Origin: Adenophora triphylla var. japonica
Taxonomy: Eukaryota > Streptophyta > Magnoliopsida > Asterales > Campanulaceae
Length of the DNA stretch: 64,000 nucleotides
Reading direction: 5' to 3'
NCBI GenBank assembly: GCA_022495995.1
Contig: JAFEMH010003616.1
Location: forward strand, 1-64,000
Of this stretch, positions 41,276 through 53,680 are shown one piece after another. Within the stretch, counting starts at the first letter, position 1. Each line of letters begins with the position of its first letter. A model generated the notes under the pieces. It saw only the letters and a list, made by a program, of their open reading frames with translations. It was not told the origin of the DNA and did not search any database. Made by a program: the position numbers and the translations under genes.

Positions 41276-44200
41276 ATGGCAAATTCATCTGAACCCTCGT
41301 CATCCATAAGCTTTACTTCGTCTCCCCACATCTCCAATGGTTCCACTAGTTACAATTTATCGAATTATCAAGCCTCCGAGCCACGCTCCAATCTTGAAAT
41401 TATTAGTTTGAATAAGCTCAGCAGTAACTTAGAGACGCTCTTGCTTGATTCAGCTTCTGATTACAGTGATGCCGAGGTTGTAGTTGAGGGCAACTCTGTG
41501 GGCATTCATAGATGTATATTAGCAGCTAGGAGTAGTTTTTTCTGTGAGTTGTTTAAGAAAGATAAGGCAGGTGTTGTTGAAAAGGTTGGTAAGCCACAAT
41601 ACAGTATGAGCGATTTGTTGCCCTATGGATGTGTTGGATATGATGCATTCCTTATTTTCTTGAGCTATTTGTATACTGGAAAGCTGAAGCCTTCTCCTCC
41701 CGAGGTGTCAACTTGCGTTGATGTTGGGTGTGCTCATAATGCTTGCAGACCAGCTATTAATTTTGCTGTGGAGTTGACTTATGCGTCTGCTGTATTCCAG
41801 GTTCCCGAGTTGATATCGCTATTTCAGGTCCGTTTGTTCTTTGTGTGGTAAAAAATGTTGAGTGAGATGATTGTTGTTGGTGTTCATTCATTTGTTTGGA
41901 TAATTTTTCATTTTTCATCTATTTTTGTACTTGTCAATTACTGATGTGAATTAGTTCATGAAAGTATTAACTGTAAGTTATTTAATCATAAATTTACTCA
42001 ATTGACTATATTTGTTTTTAAATAATATTAGGTGTTCTTTTCTATAATTTGATATTGATACCAGCTTACTGTTTGGATTAGTTAGTTTGGTCGTAGATAA
42101 TTTGGTTGCTTGCAGATAAGTATATGGCTTAAACAACAATTTTTTTAGGCTCACATTAGAAAACACCAACGTAATGGTACCTATAGTTTAAAGATTGTGG
42201 GTATTATATGGCTGAAAATGCTACTCTAGTTGGAATCTATGTTACCCTTGACACCACTCACTTTGGGTTCATGGGGCGGGTATTTGAACACAATACATAT
42301 TATGGACTTAAAGATGGGATGCTAGGGGTAGCTTCTTGTCAAAGCCACGGGTTCAGGATGTGTCATCATAATTTACTCTTAACCATTCTTCACCGTTTAA
42401 AATAAAAAATTTACTCAATCATTTTCCCGCAAGTTGACGTATCATTAGTATGTTGATGGAGATGAAATTAATTATGTATTACTGCATCTATGATTGCAGA
42501 GGCGTCTTGTCAACTTTGTTGAAAAGGCTCTAGTTGAAGATGTCATCCCAATTCTTGTGGCCGCCTTTCACTGCCAATTAAGTCCGGTTCTAGCTCAATG
42601 TATTCATAGGGTAGCACGATCAGATCTCGACACCATATCTCTTGAGAAAGAGCTCCCATTCGATGTTTTGGAGGATGTTAAATTGATTCGACTAAAATCC
42701 CAGCCAGAAGATGTGGATGGGACCGCAGTACCTGAGGCTGACGATCAACTCCGTCAGAAAAGAATAAGGAGAATACACAAGGCATTAGACTCTGACGATG
42801 TTGAACTAGTTAGACTTCTTTTGACCGAGTCTGACATAAGCCTAGATGAAGCCCATGCTCTACATTATGCAGCTGCATATTGTGATCCAAAAGTTGTGTC
42901 AGAGGTGCTTGGACTTGGTATGGCTAATGTCAACTTAGAGAATGCCAGAGGTTATACTGTACTGCATGTTGCTGCAATGCGGAAGGAGCCTTCTATAATT
43001 GTGTCGCTTTTGAACAAAGAAGCTTGTCCGTCCCTAACAACACGGGATGGGCAAACTGCTGTTAGTATCTGCAGGAGATTGACTAGGCCAAAGGATTACC
43101 ATGCAAAAACAGAGCAGGGGCAAGAAGCAAACAAAGACCGGATCTGCATTGATGTTTTGGAGAGAGAGATTCGTAGAAATCCAATGGCTGGAGATGCATC
43201 AATCTCTTCCTCAACCATAGCTGATGATTTTCACATGAAACTGTTGTACCTAGAAAACCGAGGTATGGTTTTCCTTCTGTATGATTTTTGGAGCTTATTT
43301 GATTTACTTAGTAAGGTGCACGCAGAACATGTTCATGGTTAATTGATGAGTATTCATAGTTGAATGCATTTTGACTTTTCTTTGTATCTCATCAGCTTGG
43401 TCCAAGGTTCTGTACTATGCATGGATCTAAAATCCTATTCATGTCCTGGATGACTTAAAATAATTCCTAATGATTGTAGTGCAAAGATCTATTTTATAAA
43501 AACACAACTAGATAATCTGAGGAAAGAGAGAACCGTGAGGTACAGGGTGAATGAAAAGTACTCGCACAATATTTTACTATTTTCTGAATATGTCACAATT
43601 CACAACATTTATATAGTCTAACACAAATGGTAAACCAACAGGATTTCAATCCCATACCTGAAAGGTTTCCAATTTCCTTGACACTTCTGAACATAAGCTA
43701 GATATTTGGATGTTAATGAATCTCGTTATGAGACACAGATGCAGTACGTGGGTGAGAAATATTTCTATGATTATTTTAGGTGCTTTAGGCCTGTTAAGCT
43801 AGGTGACAAGGGTCTTATATGCTGATTCTAGGGTTCTAATTAACAGATATTTGTATGATGTTGGAGTAAAGATAGGGGAAAAATAAATAACAAGCCAATA
43901 AGAATGGGAGGCCTAAGCCTCGTACCTAGGATCCTATAGGCATCTCACTTAGGGTTCTTGAGGTTTTTTTTTTCTCTTTTTTTTTTTTTTTTAAGAATAT
44001 ATAGAGCTGAGCTGAGCCGAGCCGAGAGGAACCGATCGACAACATGCGTACCCTCAAAAAAGCTTGTTTCATTTATGCTTTAGGGTCAGGGTTCCAAATC
44101 TACAAAGCCTCAATTATTGGAGCAGCTTGTCTATATGAGTGTTAAGAGAGAAAGATTGGTGAGGGAGAAGTATAGGATTCGACGTGCCTTCTAATGTGTT

Positions 44201-45206
44201 CCTTGTTATTCTTAAGAATTCATGATAATTTCGAGAGTGATTACAATAGAAAGCTGATGTGTTATGATAGCTATTAAATTGAATAGTACTCCCTCCGTCC
44301 CAGAAAATTAGTCCCTCTTTTCATTTTTCTTTGTGCCAAAAAGCTGTTCTCATTTCCGAAATAGAGGGATTAAAATCATTGAACTTCCAACATTGTCCTT
44401 GTGATAACAATGTGTTCTCTTTAATCACTAAATACTTTGAATAGTGAAATGGGAACATCATTTTGGGACAGAGGGAGTAGTTCAATTACAGGGTATCAAT
44501 ACAACATGTACCTGCAAAGTAAGACCTTGAGTTATTGAAATTAAACAAAATATTATGTAGATTTTTGTGCTTTCATGTATCTTAAAATTGCATGTTGCTT
44601 CAGTTATCTGTAATGTTTTAGTAGTCCCTCTGAGATTGTATTATTTGCAGTGGCATTTGCACGATTATTATTCCCTGCGGAAGCAAAGCTAGCCATGGAA
44701 ATTGCGCATGCCCAGAACACATCTGAGTTTGCGGGTATTTTGGCATCAAGAGGTTCAAATGGAAGCTTGAAGGAGGTTGATTTGAACGAGACACCAGTAA
44801 TGCAGAAGAGAAGACTCCACTCAAGAATGGAAGCCCTTTCAAAAACAGGTGTACTGAATGCTCATATTTAAAAATATTTGATTAAGAAAACACATAATAT
44901 ATAAGCTAACTATTTTAATCATTATATTGGGATGCAGTGGAGACGGGAAGAAGATATTTCCCACATTGTTCGCAAGTTCTTGATAAATTCATGGAGGACG
45001 ATCTACCTGATTTGTTCTTCCTAGAGAAAGGTACACCAGAAGAGCAGGTTATAAAGAGAAGTAGGTTTGTAGAGCTAAAAGAGGATGTTCAAAGGGCATT
45101 TACAAAAGACCAGGCTGAGCGTCGTGGGTTGGCTTCCTCGTCATCATCTACAGCCGTAGTAAGACAAGGAGGTGTGAAACAGCATAAATCCAGAAAGTTA
45201 TCTTAG
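41276..45206 (+). CDS. NPR3/4-like: NPR3/NPR4-type BTB-ankyrin salicylate receptor (593 aa, four exons)
   Basis: Exons 41276-41827, 42500-43262, 44651-44848 and 44938-45206 have GT-AG introns and join in frame. The BTB/POZ domain is at about residues 60-185 (HRCILAARSSFFCELF), with a C2HC zinc site at C147, C152, H154 and C157. An ankyrin region follows at about 280-390. The NPR1_like_C region has LENR (R438, equivalent to the salicylate-binding arginine) and VDLNETP (481-487), the repression motif of Arabidopsis NPR3/NPR4. The length and four-exon layout equal the family norm. NPR3/4 proteins act in the nucleus as salicylic-acid receptors, CUL3 adaptors and co-repressors with TGA factors. 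The C-terminus ends in a basic KQHKSRKLS. No lesions. It is the only clearly functional host gene here. Confidence 0.95.
44289..44477. mobile_element. Stowaway-type MITE 4, in intron 2 of the NPR gene
   Basis: Ends CTCCCTCCGTCCCAGAAAAT and, inverted, CTCCCTCTGTCCCAAAATG, TA duplication. It lies in the intron between 43263 and 44650, about 170 bp before the exon 3 acceptor. Confidence 0.88.
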
Positions 45207-45589
45207 AGGGAGAGGGGTATGTGTAGATAAAATGTACTCCTTATGTATACGATTTTAAAAGATGCTTGCTATAAGTAGAGGTTTGTTTGTATGTTGTTTT
45301 CAAAGTGTAATGCCTGCCAACTTTAGATTTCAGCTTCTAGCTTCAAAGTGTTTGTATAAATTCCTGGATTCTTCATCTTCATGAAATGAAATAATGAATG
45401 CCCCTATTTTAATTTAATGTGACATTCATTTTATTAATGTTGCATTTTTCTTTTATTAATATTAGTATCTTTTATAGAGGAGTACAGTATACAATTAGTA
45501 AATGATTATAAGCCAAGCCATTCATGCCTAGTACATCACAGCGCCGGAGTGTTCCAGGGAATCAAAGTCAATGATTTCAAAACATAATA

Positions 45590-45866
45590 CTCCCTCCGTC
45601 CCAATAGTAGCTTCCCATTTTACCATTTTGGGTGTCCCGTTAATAGCTTCCACTTTCCTTTTTTGGCAAATGAATTTTTACTATTCCCTCCGCTCATTCT
45701 CTCTCCTACATTATTTTAATACTCACAACACCATTATAATTTACTATTCCCTCCACTCATTCTCTCTCCTATTTTCAAATTATACTCACAACATTTTTTC
45801 TTCCCACCCATTTTATTAATTTGCGTGCAAGGCATTTTTTGGCAGCTCTTATGGGGACGGAAGGAG
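45590..45866. mobile_element. Stowaway-type MITE 5
   Basis: Ends CTCCCTCCGTCCCAATAGTA and, inverted, CTCCTTCCGTCCCCATAAG, TA duplication. It lies about 380 bp after the NPR stop codon. Confidence 0.85.
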
Positions 45867-45989
45867 TATTTAAAAAAAATAGGACGCCACCTTAAGCTCA
45901 ACAATGAAAATCATGGATCTATAATACTCCGTTCCAGAAAAAACAATGTATTTTTTAAATGTGCAGGCATAATTTTGTAAATTAGTGAA

Positions 45990-46420
45990 ACTTTGTACAT
46001 GGTGTTATTAAGTGGCAGTATAAAAAAATTGTCACTGTTATTATAACAAAGTGTCAGTGAATGTATTATTAAGTGACAGTGTTACTGTAAAAAAGTGTCA
46101 GTGTTAGTGTAACAAAGTTGCAGTGTAAAGAGTGACAGGACAGTGTAAAGAGTGTCAATGCATGTATTATTAATTGACAGTGCAAAAAAGTGTTAGTGTT
46201 TGTTTTAAAATGTGACAGTCTTAGTGTAAATAAATGCTAGTTTGAAGAGTGGCATTACATATATTATTAAGTGTCATCATAAAAAAGTGTCATTGTAGGA
46301 TAAAAAAGTGTCAACGTTATTATAAAAAAGTATTAGTGTGAAGAGTGACAGAGTGAATGTATTATTAATTGCTAGTATAAAAATGATTTTTTGTTAAATT
46401 TAGAAAAAAAATGCATTTTT
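45990..46420. repeat. GTGTCAGTG-rich repeat, copy B
   Basis: The same degenerate unit family as 39335-40160, in the same orientation, ending TTAGAAAAAAAATGCATTTTT. It lies on the other side of the NPR gene, so the gene is bracketed by the two copies. Confidence 0.75.
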
Positions 46421-47338
46421 ATAATAACAACTCAAACTAAGTTGACAGTATTTAATTGAATACTTAATTAATGATTAGTGTGACCTATAATCATAAAACC
46501 TAATCAAACATTATCAAATCTATACTTGTAGTATATTAAAGTTGGTGAAAACAATTTTGAAAATGACACATAAGCTAATTCTCGAATTATCTTGATTCTC
46601 AGGCATCCACATCACATTGGCCTTTGGGTTTTAGATCATTAAATAATTTGCAAATAAGTTACAAATAATAGGCATTAACATGGGGTATGCGAATCGATAC
46701 ATAGTTCTAATTAATGAATTGAAAGAACTAATAAATGGTACAAATTTAAATCGATACATATTAAATAAACCTAATAAAACATATAATACATATGAATAGG
46801 TTCATTTCTAAGTAACTGATCAGATACCATAACATATCAATTATAAATGGTACTTATAAATTTATACCTATTCATATACATTGAATGATACATAGTATAT
46901 AGAAAGGGTACATTGATAGATACCTCATTAACTACTATATATATATATATAGTAGGTTATATCTTAAAATCCACTTAGTTATATAACAATATATTTATAA
47001 GTAGCGAAGCATCATTACCAGGTATAATTTACTGGGTGCTAGGCGTTGTTAGGTAAAAGAAACTGAAACAAAAGGGTTTTTTTTTAACCTCATCAGTTTC
47101 TTACCATCTCAAATGCAATGATTTCAAACAAAACTTACTAATAGTTATCCATTCTATATCTGATACTTTCAGCAGTAGGAATCGTGCTGCAAAAAAATAT
47201 AGATCAAAATTATATTCATAGGTTTCCTCAATAATCAATTATATTACTGTTTCAATTATTTTTTATTCATTATTATATCTAATTCTGATCATAATCATGT
47301 GTCTAATTTTGTTTATTCCAGGTACGTATTAGTTTCAT
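46421..47338. other. AT-rich spacer before the Helitron relic
   Basis: AT-rich, with a (TA)n stretch near 46938-46951. No gene recognised. The Helitron 5' end may be here, but no TC-start or other terminus could be assigned. Confidence 0.4.
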
Positions 47339-48906
47339 ATGGCTTCACAAACAATCTTAATTGATCAACTACAAAAGGGCATGTGCGAAAGAAAGTTTAT
47401 CATTAGAGTTACGCGTATATGGAAATCATATAACAAAAGGAAGACCCGTGAACAAATGAGCATGGACTTGGTAGCAATGTTGAAAAGGTATGTTTTTCTA
47501 TTTTAAATCTCCAAATATAAATTTTGAATCACTTGAATGTATAATCAGAGAATCTATTTGTTAATTTCTTTCTCAGCCCAATCAATTCAATGTAGTATAT
47601 TGATCTTCACAAACAACAGGTATTTTGAATTTTATCTTTGTTCCTATAACTATTTTTTAATTTGCCTCTTATTAATTTCATATTTGATAACAGTGGGAAT
47701 AAAATAAGATTTATTCTTTGGGGCGATGGGATTATTAGCATGGCAAGTGATATTGGCAAAAGCAAGCAGCGCATATGGATAATATATTGTGCTATTGTTA
47801 AGCTTGAATTTAATGGTTTGTTTTCCATTCTTCACTGTTTGTAATATTGTTATTCGAATAGATTTTTTAAAATAAATTATCTACATACAATGTGACCATT
47901 TCGTCCATTAGCGCAACATGTTTTTATAACGATGTTACGATATCTGAGATTTGGGATTTTGTTGGCTGTAAGTATTTCTTAAATTTGGAAGTCCAGGTTA
48001 ACTTACATTTTGTCAATGGTTTGACTGTTTTTTTTTTATTTTAATAATTTAACTGCTTTAGGCTAGGTCCGAGGGAACATGCTGATGAAATGAGCAATAT
48101 TCCAATGTATAACTGTTTTATTTCTAAACAAGAATATGACAAGCACAAAATGCGTATCAGGGAGATCAAGGAACTTCTTCTTCAGTGTGAAGAAATTGTA
48201 TGGAAATATTTTTTAATTATAAATTATAGATCATGTTATTTCTTCATGTTCTTTGGTTTATTCACTTAAACTAATATATAAAATCATATATCATTGTCAG
48301 AAAATTCCATTATAAGTTTATGGGAGCATCACATCTATAGAGGAAATCAACGGCTGGAAGTATAACTCCTGCACAATTTGCAAAAGAAAATTACAAATTC
48401 ATGAAGGCAAGTTGTATTGCTTTACCTGTAAGCGATGCGAGCCTTATCCGCTAATTAGGTAATTCTATAAAACAAATGCATTTGTTTACACCTAAAAAGC
48501 TTATGATAGTTAATGTTGTTATTGTTTAACCGGTATCGTCTTGAGACGCAAATTCATGATGTCACTGATTCTTTGAAATGTGTTTTATTTGATCGTGAAG
48601 TTGAAAAAGTTGTAAGCATTAAGGCAACTGATTTAGTTTAGTTAGCAGACGAGGTAAATTTTCTTACTCATTTATTAGTTTTTTTATTAAAAAAAGAGGG
48701 GGGGAAACAATATATCTGATTTCAATTTGCCTCTGTTCAGGAGGGTTATACGAATCCATTACCGCTCCAGCTGCGGCAAATGAAAGGCAAGTGCCATGTT
48801 TTCCAGCTAAGGTTTAATGAGTTAAGTCGAGGGACGGCTAATGAAAATTTCACAGTTAGCCGGGTCCTGTTTGACATTGATATTCACGATAAATCAAAAC
48901 CTAAGG
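47339..48906 (+). pseudogene. Helitron-type replication protein A large-subunit pseudogene
   Basis: From ATG at 47339 (MASQTILIDQLQKGMCERKF), a first OB-fold piece, then a second (KIRFILWGDGIISMASD near 47705), then the RPA C-terminal zinc ribbon with CTICKRKL ... LYCFTCKRCE near 48375-48440 and ending VSRVLFDIDIHDKSKPK. Pieces are separated by AT-rich, intron-like gaps and stops. RPA binds single-stranded DNA, and in Helitrons it may assist replication. Not translatable as one protein. Confidence 0.65.
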
Positions 48907-49863
48907 TATATTCTAAAAGCTCTATGGAATAATTGTGAGCTATGTGTACTTTCAGAAAATATGCGATTACAGAAGTATAATGAAGTTGATGAAGGTGGCC
49001 AGATCAATTTGGAGCAATTTTTAAAATGGATTCTTTGAATTGGGGATGGCCAAGAAGTGGCTAGATTAAGAGGAGATGTCGACAAACCTGAATGGGTGAA
49101 AATACCAGAAGAAATCCTTTTAGCCTCTACAAATAATCCAGTTGAAGATATATTCCACTCGACCTATCTATAATTTGCCTCTAGAAAATTTGAAATCGAC
49201 TATTTGACAAACCGTGCAATTTTGACTTCAAAGAATGAGGTCATCGATGAAATCAATTCATTCATTATGAGTTTAGTTGATGGTAAGGTGAAAGAATATC
49301 GTAGCTATGACACAGTTGATCAATCACAGAAAAGAACTTTCGATCATGACATGCTATATCCCATGGAATTTTTGAATAGCTTGAAGTTCCCTGGTATACC
49401 TAATCACTCTCTGCATCTTAAGCTTGGTGTTCCTATTATGTTACTTAGAAATGTCAATTCAAGTCAAGCCATGTGTAATGGTACTAGGCTTATTGTTACA
49501 CAACTTGGTAAAAGGGTCATCGAAGGGACCATTATTTCTGGGTCAAATGTTGGTGATTAGGTCATGATTCCTAGAATTACATTGACATCGACGGAAGGAA
49601 AGCTCCCATTTGTATTAAAAAGGAGGCAATTCCCTGTTAGAGTATGATATGCAATGACTATAAACAAAAGCAAAGGGCAAACTTCGGAGAACGTTGGATT
49701 GTATTTACCACAACCTATGTTTAGTCACGGTCAATTGTATGTAGCAGTCTCTGGAGTCAAAACACCAAGTGGTCTTAAGATACTTTGCCTTGAGACTGAT
49801 GATGATTACAACGGTTGGACAAAAAATGTTGTATATGGAGAGATTTTTAATAAATTATATTAG
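48907..49863 (+). pseudogene. Helitron PIF1 helicase, C-terminal half, broken
   Basis: ALWNNCELCVLSENMRLQ opens it (motif near 48920-48970). Then TNRAILTSKNEVIDEINSF, FPGIPNHSLHLKLGVPIMLL (helicase motif region), [19 protein letters not shown] (motif VI region) and [18 protein letters not shown]. Stops are at several joints (for example near 49036, 49170, 49558 and 49648). Walker A and B motifs are missing because the N-terminal half is absent. It begins within a few bases of the end of RPA similarity, so a deletion or template switch joined the two. Confidence 0.8.
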
Positions 49864-50064
49864 TTCATATTATATGTAATCTAGATATAAAAATTGTGGG
49901 TATATGTTCAGGAACATGATTATAATCTCAATATAATGAAAATTAAGCAGGATGAAAATTATAAACTTGCTGAACACATATGCAGAGAAAATCACATAAA
50001 TTGATTTAATATAAAAGATATAGCATATTTCCTAAATGAATTAGAATTATCAAAACAATTAATA

Positions 50065-50170
50065 AAGACATCAACTGGAATTTAGATACTTTGCCTTGAA
50101 AGTGATGATGCTTAGCAAGGGTGGACAAAAAATGTTGGATATCGAGAATTTTTTAATAAATTACATTAGT
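50065..50170 (+). repeat. Second, diverged copy of the helicase C-terminal end
   Basis: Similar to 49760-49865: both contain ATACTTTGCCTTGA, then TGATGATG, GGTTGGACAAAAAATGTT or its GGGTGG variant, and TTTTTAATAAATTA. It has an in-frame TAG and is not coding. It indicates a tandem duplication of the element tail. Confidence 0.75.
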
Positions 50171-50759
50171 TTCATGTTAAATGTAATTGTGATGAGAACA
50201 AATTTGTTTAGAAATACTAATATAATAAAGTAAATTAATGTTTATAAATTATGTATTTAGTGTTTGGACAACATACATATAGTTTAATCAATATATCTAA
50301 GTGATTTAAAAAATACATAATTGTAAGTACCTAATACAGTTCAAAAAAAATTCATTAGAAATAGCATAGTAATTAATTTAAAAAAAAAAATACTAATTTG
50401 GTCTGAAAATATGAGAATTTGTATCAGTCTAAACAGGAAAAAAAGATGCCCATTTTTTTGGAGTTTTGTAATTGTATTAACTTTTAACTATTTCATTTAG
50501 TGTTTAAATAAGATTAGTAACTCGGTCACCTGATATTTATGCATCATAATCATGTATAAGAGTTAAACAAATCATAATAATGCACAACAAATGTATAAGG
50601 AACTTACCATCCATTCCATTTACCTACTATTAAACATAAACTAAAAAAAAAAGTAATTAAACAAAAGGAGATAATGCATATATCTCATATAAATAAAAAC
50701 ATTATAAAAAAAGGGGGGGGGGGTCAACTTTAACCTGACTAGACTACCCCAAAACAAAA
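50171..50759. other. AT-rich spacer, nothing recognised
   Basis: No gene. A run of G (about 50711-50722) follows an A run. Confidence 0.5.
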
Positions 50760-51530
50760 GCAAGGGACCAAAAACACAGGTCTACCAAGCCACCACCATC
50801 TAATTTCTATCCTTCCAATGGAAATTTCGGTCGGACGAATTTAGAACAACGCGCTTCACATAAAGAAAACTGAGATTCTCATTCATTACAGCCTGAACCG
50901 AGACTTTGTTACTTTTAAAGTAGAACCACAAAATGTTTTGACTTTCCTCCTTAACCTCCAACATGTGGTAATCATCGTATTAAGTCATTAGGAGTGCATG
51001 TAGGTTAGTTCTTCTAAAACCATTAGTTATTATAGTGACATCCGTAGACATAAACTGAACATAAGTGTTGAATTTAATATTCATCTCATCCCCACCTGCA
51101 TATTCTTCAGCTATAAACATGAAAGACAGAGGTCGAAAAGGTAGATATGTCATGTAAATCTATGAATTTACAAAAGTACACAAATTCTGACCCTCAAAAA
51201 GAAGCCATATTGCCCAGATTGTCATAGACACAATACACTTCTATACTGTCCATCATGTTTATGGCACCCCGCCGCAGCACAAACTTGACTTCGGTTACCC
51301 TCCTATCCACCACAATGTACCTAGCAACCTCTCCATTAAGTTCATCTGTGTCGAAACTGACTGAACCCCACCCCTCTTAAAAGATAGATTTGGGAATTAG
51401 GGGCTAAATTTAGATATTAAGGGTGAGCAAAATGAGGAGGCAGATCCATGGATGCTAAAACTATTATTTATTTTTAAGATTTTTGGAGAGGGCATGTAAA
51501 TTGTGATTAAGACACAACCCTCTATTTATA
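50760..51530 (-). pseudogene. Unidentified decayed minus-strand gene with TATA box
   Basis: TATAAATAG on the minus strand (51523-51530) is followed by a possible start at about 51452 and then by open stretches in shifting frames, for example SFDTDELNGEVARYIVVDRR, FVLRRGAINMMDSIEVYCVY, and later STDVTIITNGFRRTNLHALL. Codon-like composition and a TATA box suggest a former gene, but stops and shifts break it. I do not recognise the family. Confidence 0.4.
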
Positions 51531-51568
51531 AGCGACCTCTGGAAAAAATAAAAATTAAAGAACGGTTT

Positions 51569-52569
51569 TGTAGACACCCCATTCTGAACACATCGGAACA
51601 TACTTATACCACTCTAAGTCTCGCTTTGAGTCAAAAGGTAGAAATCCACCATTTCGTCATGTTTCGTTAAGTTTTGACTAACCACCGTTAGTTTGGGACT
51701 AAACTGCATACGAGATAACGAGGAAAGGACAAAACTGTCCACAGGAGCAATATCTCGCCGCGAGATGGCGTGTCTCGCGCGAGATATCTCCCCTCTGCAG
51801 ATTGCAGACGACAGTTCCCTCGTCGATTTCAACCTCTTTTCGGGATAAAACTTTATCTCTCCGGCCAACCAATAGAATTTGGAGTCTGGAATCATCTTGA
51901 AGTGTTTGATCTCATCTTCAACACTTCCCCAACCCCTATAAATACTTGGTGACTTCCAAGGTTCAAGAGGCCTAAAAATTTTCACAACACACACATTTTG
52001 TTGGTTTCTCTCCTTGAAAGAATCCTACAAAATCACCCTAAAAACTCACCTCATAGTTTGTTTGTCAACCTTGTTGATAAACAAACATCAAGCTCCAAGT
52101 CAAGGATCGAGGCGAAGCTCTGTCCGTGTCAAGAGCCAATTCTAAACTTGAGTCGAAACTCTGCCCAAATCACCTCACGCAAGGTAACCCCCTAAATCCC
52201 CTTCTAATTGACTGTTAGAGTGGTATAAGTCCATAGAATCTAGGATCGGCCTAGAGCCTCTCCAAATCATGGAGACGGTCTCGAAGCAATCGATCCTACA
52301 TTCCGTTTAACCCCGTTAAATGGACCTTTGTTTATAATATTTAAAAAAAAATTCTCTTCTTTTGAAAACCTCTCTTTTCTTTAGCAAGACCGATCTCCGG
52401 ATTGGGTGAAATGGATGCTCCTTGACCTACCCATTTCATAACCTAAGCCCCGAACCCAAATCTCTTTCAAAATGGTTTTCCTATTTTCTCCAATCGAATA
52501 ATATAGGTGGCGACTCAAAAAAGAAAAGGATAGGGAAAAAACCCTTCTCTTTTTCCTCACAACGCTACA
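51569..52569 (+). repeat. 5' LTR of E4 (1,001 bp)
   Basis: TGTAGACACCCCATTC to CACAACGCTACA, then G and the primer site. TATAAATA at 51937-51944. A palindrome pair lies at 51751-51787, about 150 bp upstream of TATA. Compared with the E3 LTR, insertions and substitutions are visible, so the two copies are not recent twins. Confidence 0.92.
51751..51787. promoter_or_regulatory. TCTCGCGCGAGA palindrome pair in the E4 LTR
   Basis: ATCTCGCCGCGAGAT (one extra centre base, centre 51759) and TCTCGCGCGAGA (centre 51778.5), 19.5 bp apart. Confidence 0.9.
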
Positions 52570-52570
52570 G

Positions 52571-52588
52571 TGGCGACTCCGCTGGGGA
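52571..52588 (+). promoter_or_regulatory. Primer binding site of E4 (tRNA-Arg type)
   Basis: TGGCGACTCCGCTGGGGA directly after the LTR and one spacer base. Confidence 0.93.
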
Positions 52589-52680
52589 ATTAAAATTAAG
52601 AGGCTTAAACTTGCGTCAAAATTAAAAGAGAGGTTTTCAAAATTTTTGTAAATTCGAATTTTTTGCTCTCAGATGAGGCA

Positions 52681-52716
52681 TGTCTCGCGGCGAGGTATCA
52701 TATCTCGCGCGAGATA
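52681..52716. promoter_or_regulatory. Palindrome pair just after the E4 primer site
   Basis: CTCGCGGCGAG (centre 52689) and ATATCTCGCGCGAGATAT (centre 52708.5), 19.5 bp apart. The second is an 18-bp perfect palindrome. Confidence 0.9.
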
Positions 52717-52997
52717 TTGCTTCGGCAATCTGGTTGTTTTCTGGTTTCTCCCGTTTGTCTCGTAGTCCAAGACGAGAGTCGAACATGCAAGGGGGATCCC
52801 AGAATTCATTATCTGCAGAGTTCCCGCATCTTAAGGCCTCCCTTAAGGTGTAGAACTCGAACCTTCGTTTCCTTTAAATAATTGATTATTATTTATAAAC
52901 TGCGTGCGATTGGGTTTTATTTAATTAAAGTCCGGTCCATTGGGGATTCGGGAGTTGTAAATTGAATTGTTTATCTCTCTTTCTCTCTCTTTATGTG

Positions 52998-53046
52998 GAA
53001 CTACGATGGCCTGAGTCTTCCTAATTTGGAAGAAACGTAGGCAACC
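52998..53046 (+). other. Conserved Tat hairpin motif, copy 6
   Basis: Begins GAACTACGATGGCCTGAG and ends AAACGTAGGCAACC. Stem TCTTCC/GGAAGA with a 6-nt loop, the clearest of the seven. Confidence 0.85.
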
Positions 53047-53680
53047 ACTTGGTGCGGCCACTATCTGTTTTCCTTTTGATTTTTCAAAAAAAAAAAAAAA
53101 CTCTCTATTTTACTCTATCACCTAGATTGACTATCACACACGCGCGCTCATATTATAACTGTCATTGCACTGCATACCCTCTATAAATCTGGGACCCACA
53201 CTAAGGACGGATGACGGTAACCACCTAGTCGCCGGTCTCTCCGAAGTTGGACAATCCCACTCCGCGTATTCAATCCACTTAGATTGTCATATCGCGGGGA
53301 GCCTAGCCTTCCAGCCCTGTATCGCCACATTCTCATGTAGATTGACCTTTTTTAGGATCACTCCGTGACCGGTCAGTTTTGACTAGGTGATCTTTTCTTG
53401 TTTTTGACCAAAACAAAGCCATGCAAAATTGACAATAAAGAAGGATTCAGAAAAGTCCCTTCGGAAAAAGTCCCTTCGGAATGACCCTTTCGGATGTCCC
53501 TTTGGAAAAAATACATATATGTATAATCCTTCGAAAAACGATCTTACATGGCTTTGTTTTACAAAAATCGGATTGATTGCTTAGTCGTTAAGTTCTGATA
53601 AAGGCCTTAGAAACCCCTCAAAACGGACTTTCCGTTCCGACCAAAAACTAGGTCTAAATAAAAATCGACTTTCCGTGTGG

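Larger units (their letters stand above)
47339..49863 (+). mobile_element. Helitron-derived fragment (RPA plus PIF1 helicase)
   Basis: Contains RPA-like sequence followed directly by the C-terminal part of a PIF1/Pif1-like Helitron helicase. Plant Helitrons encode a Rep-helicase and often RPA-like proteins. No Rep domain, 5' TC end or 3' hairpin-CTRR end is recognised, so boundaries are only those of coding similarity. Confidence 0.65.

Noticed and set aside
41978..42405. Small open frames inside intron 1 of the NPR gene
   Set aside because: They lie between a clear donor (41828) and acceptor (42499) and show no domain.
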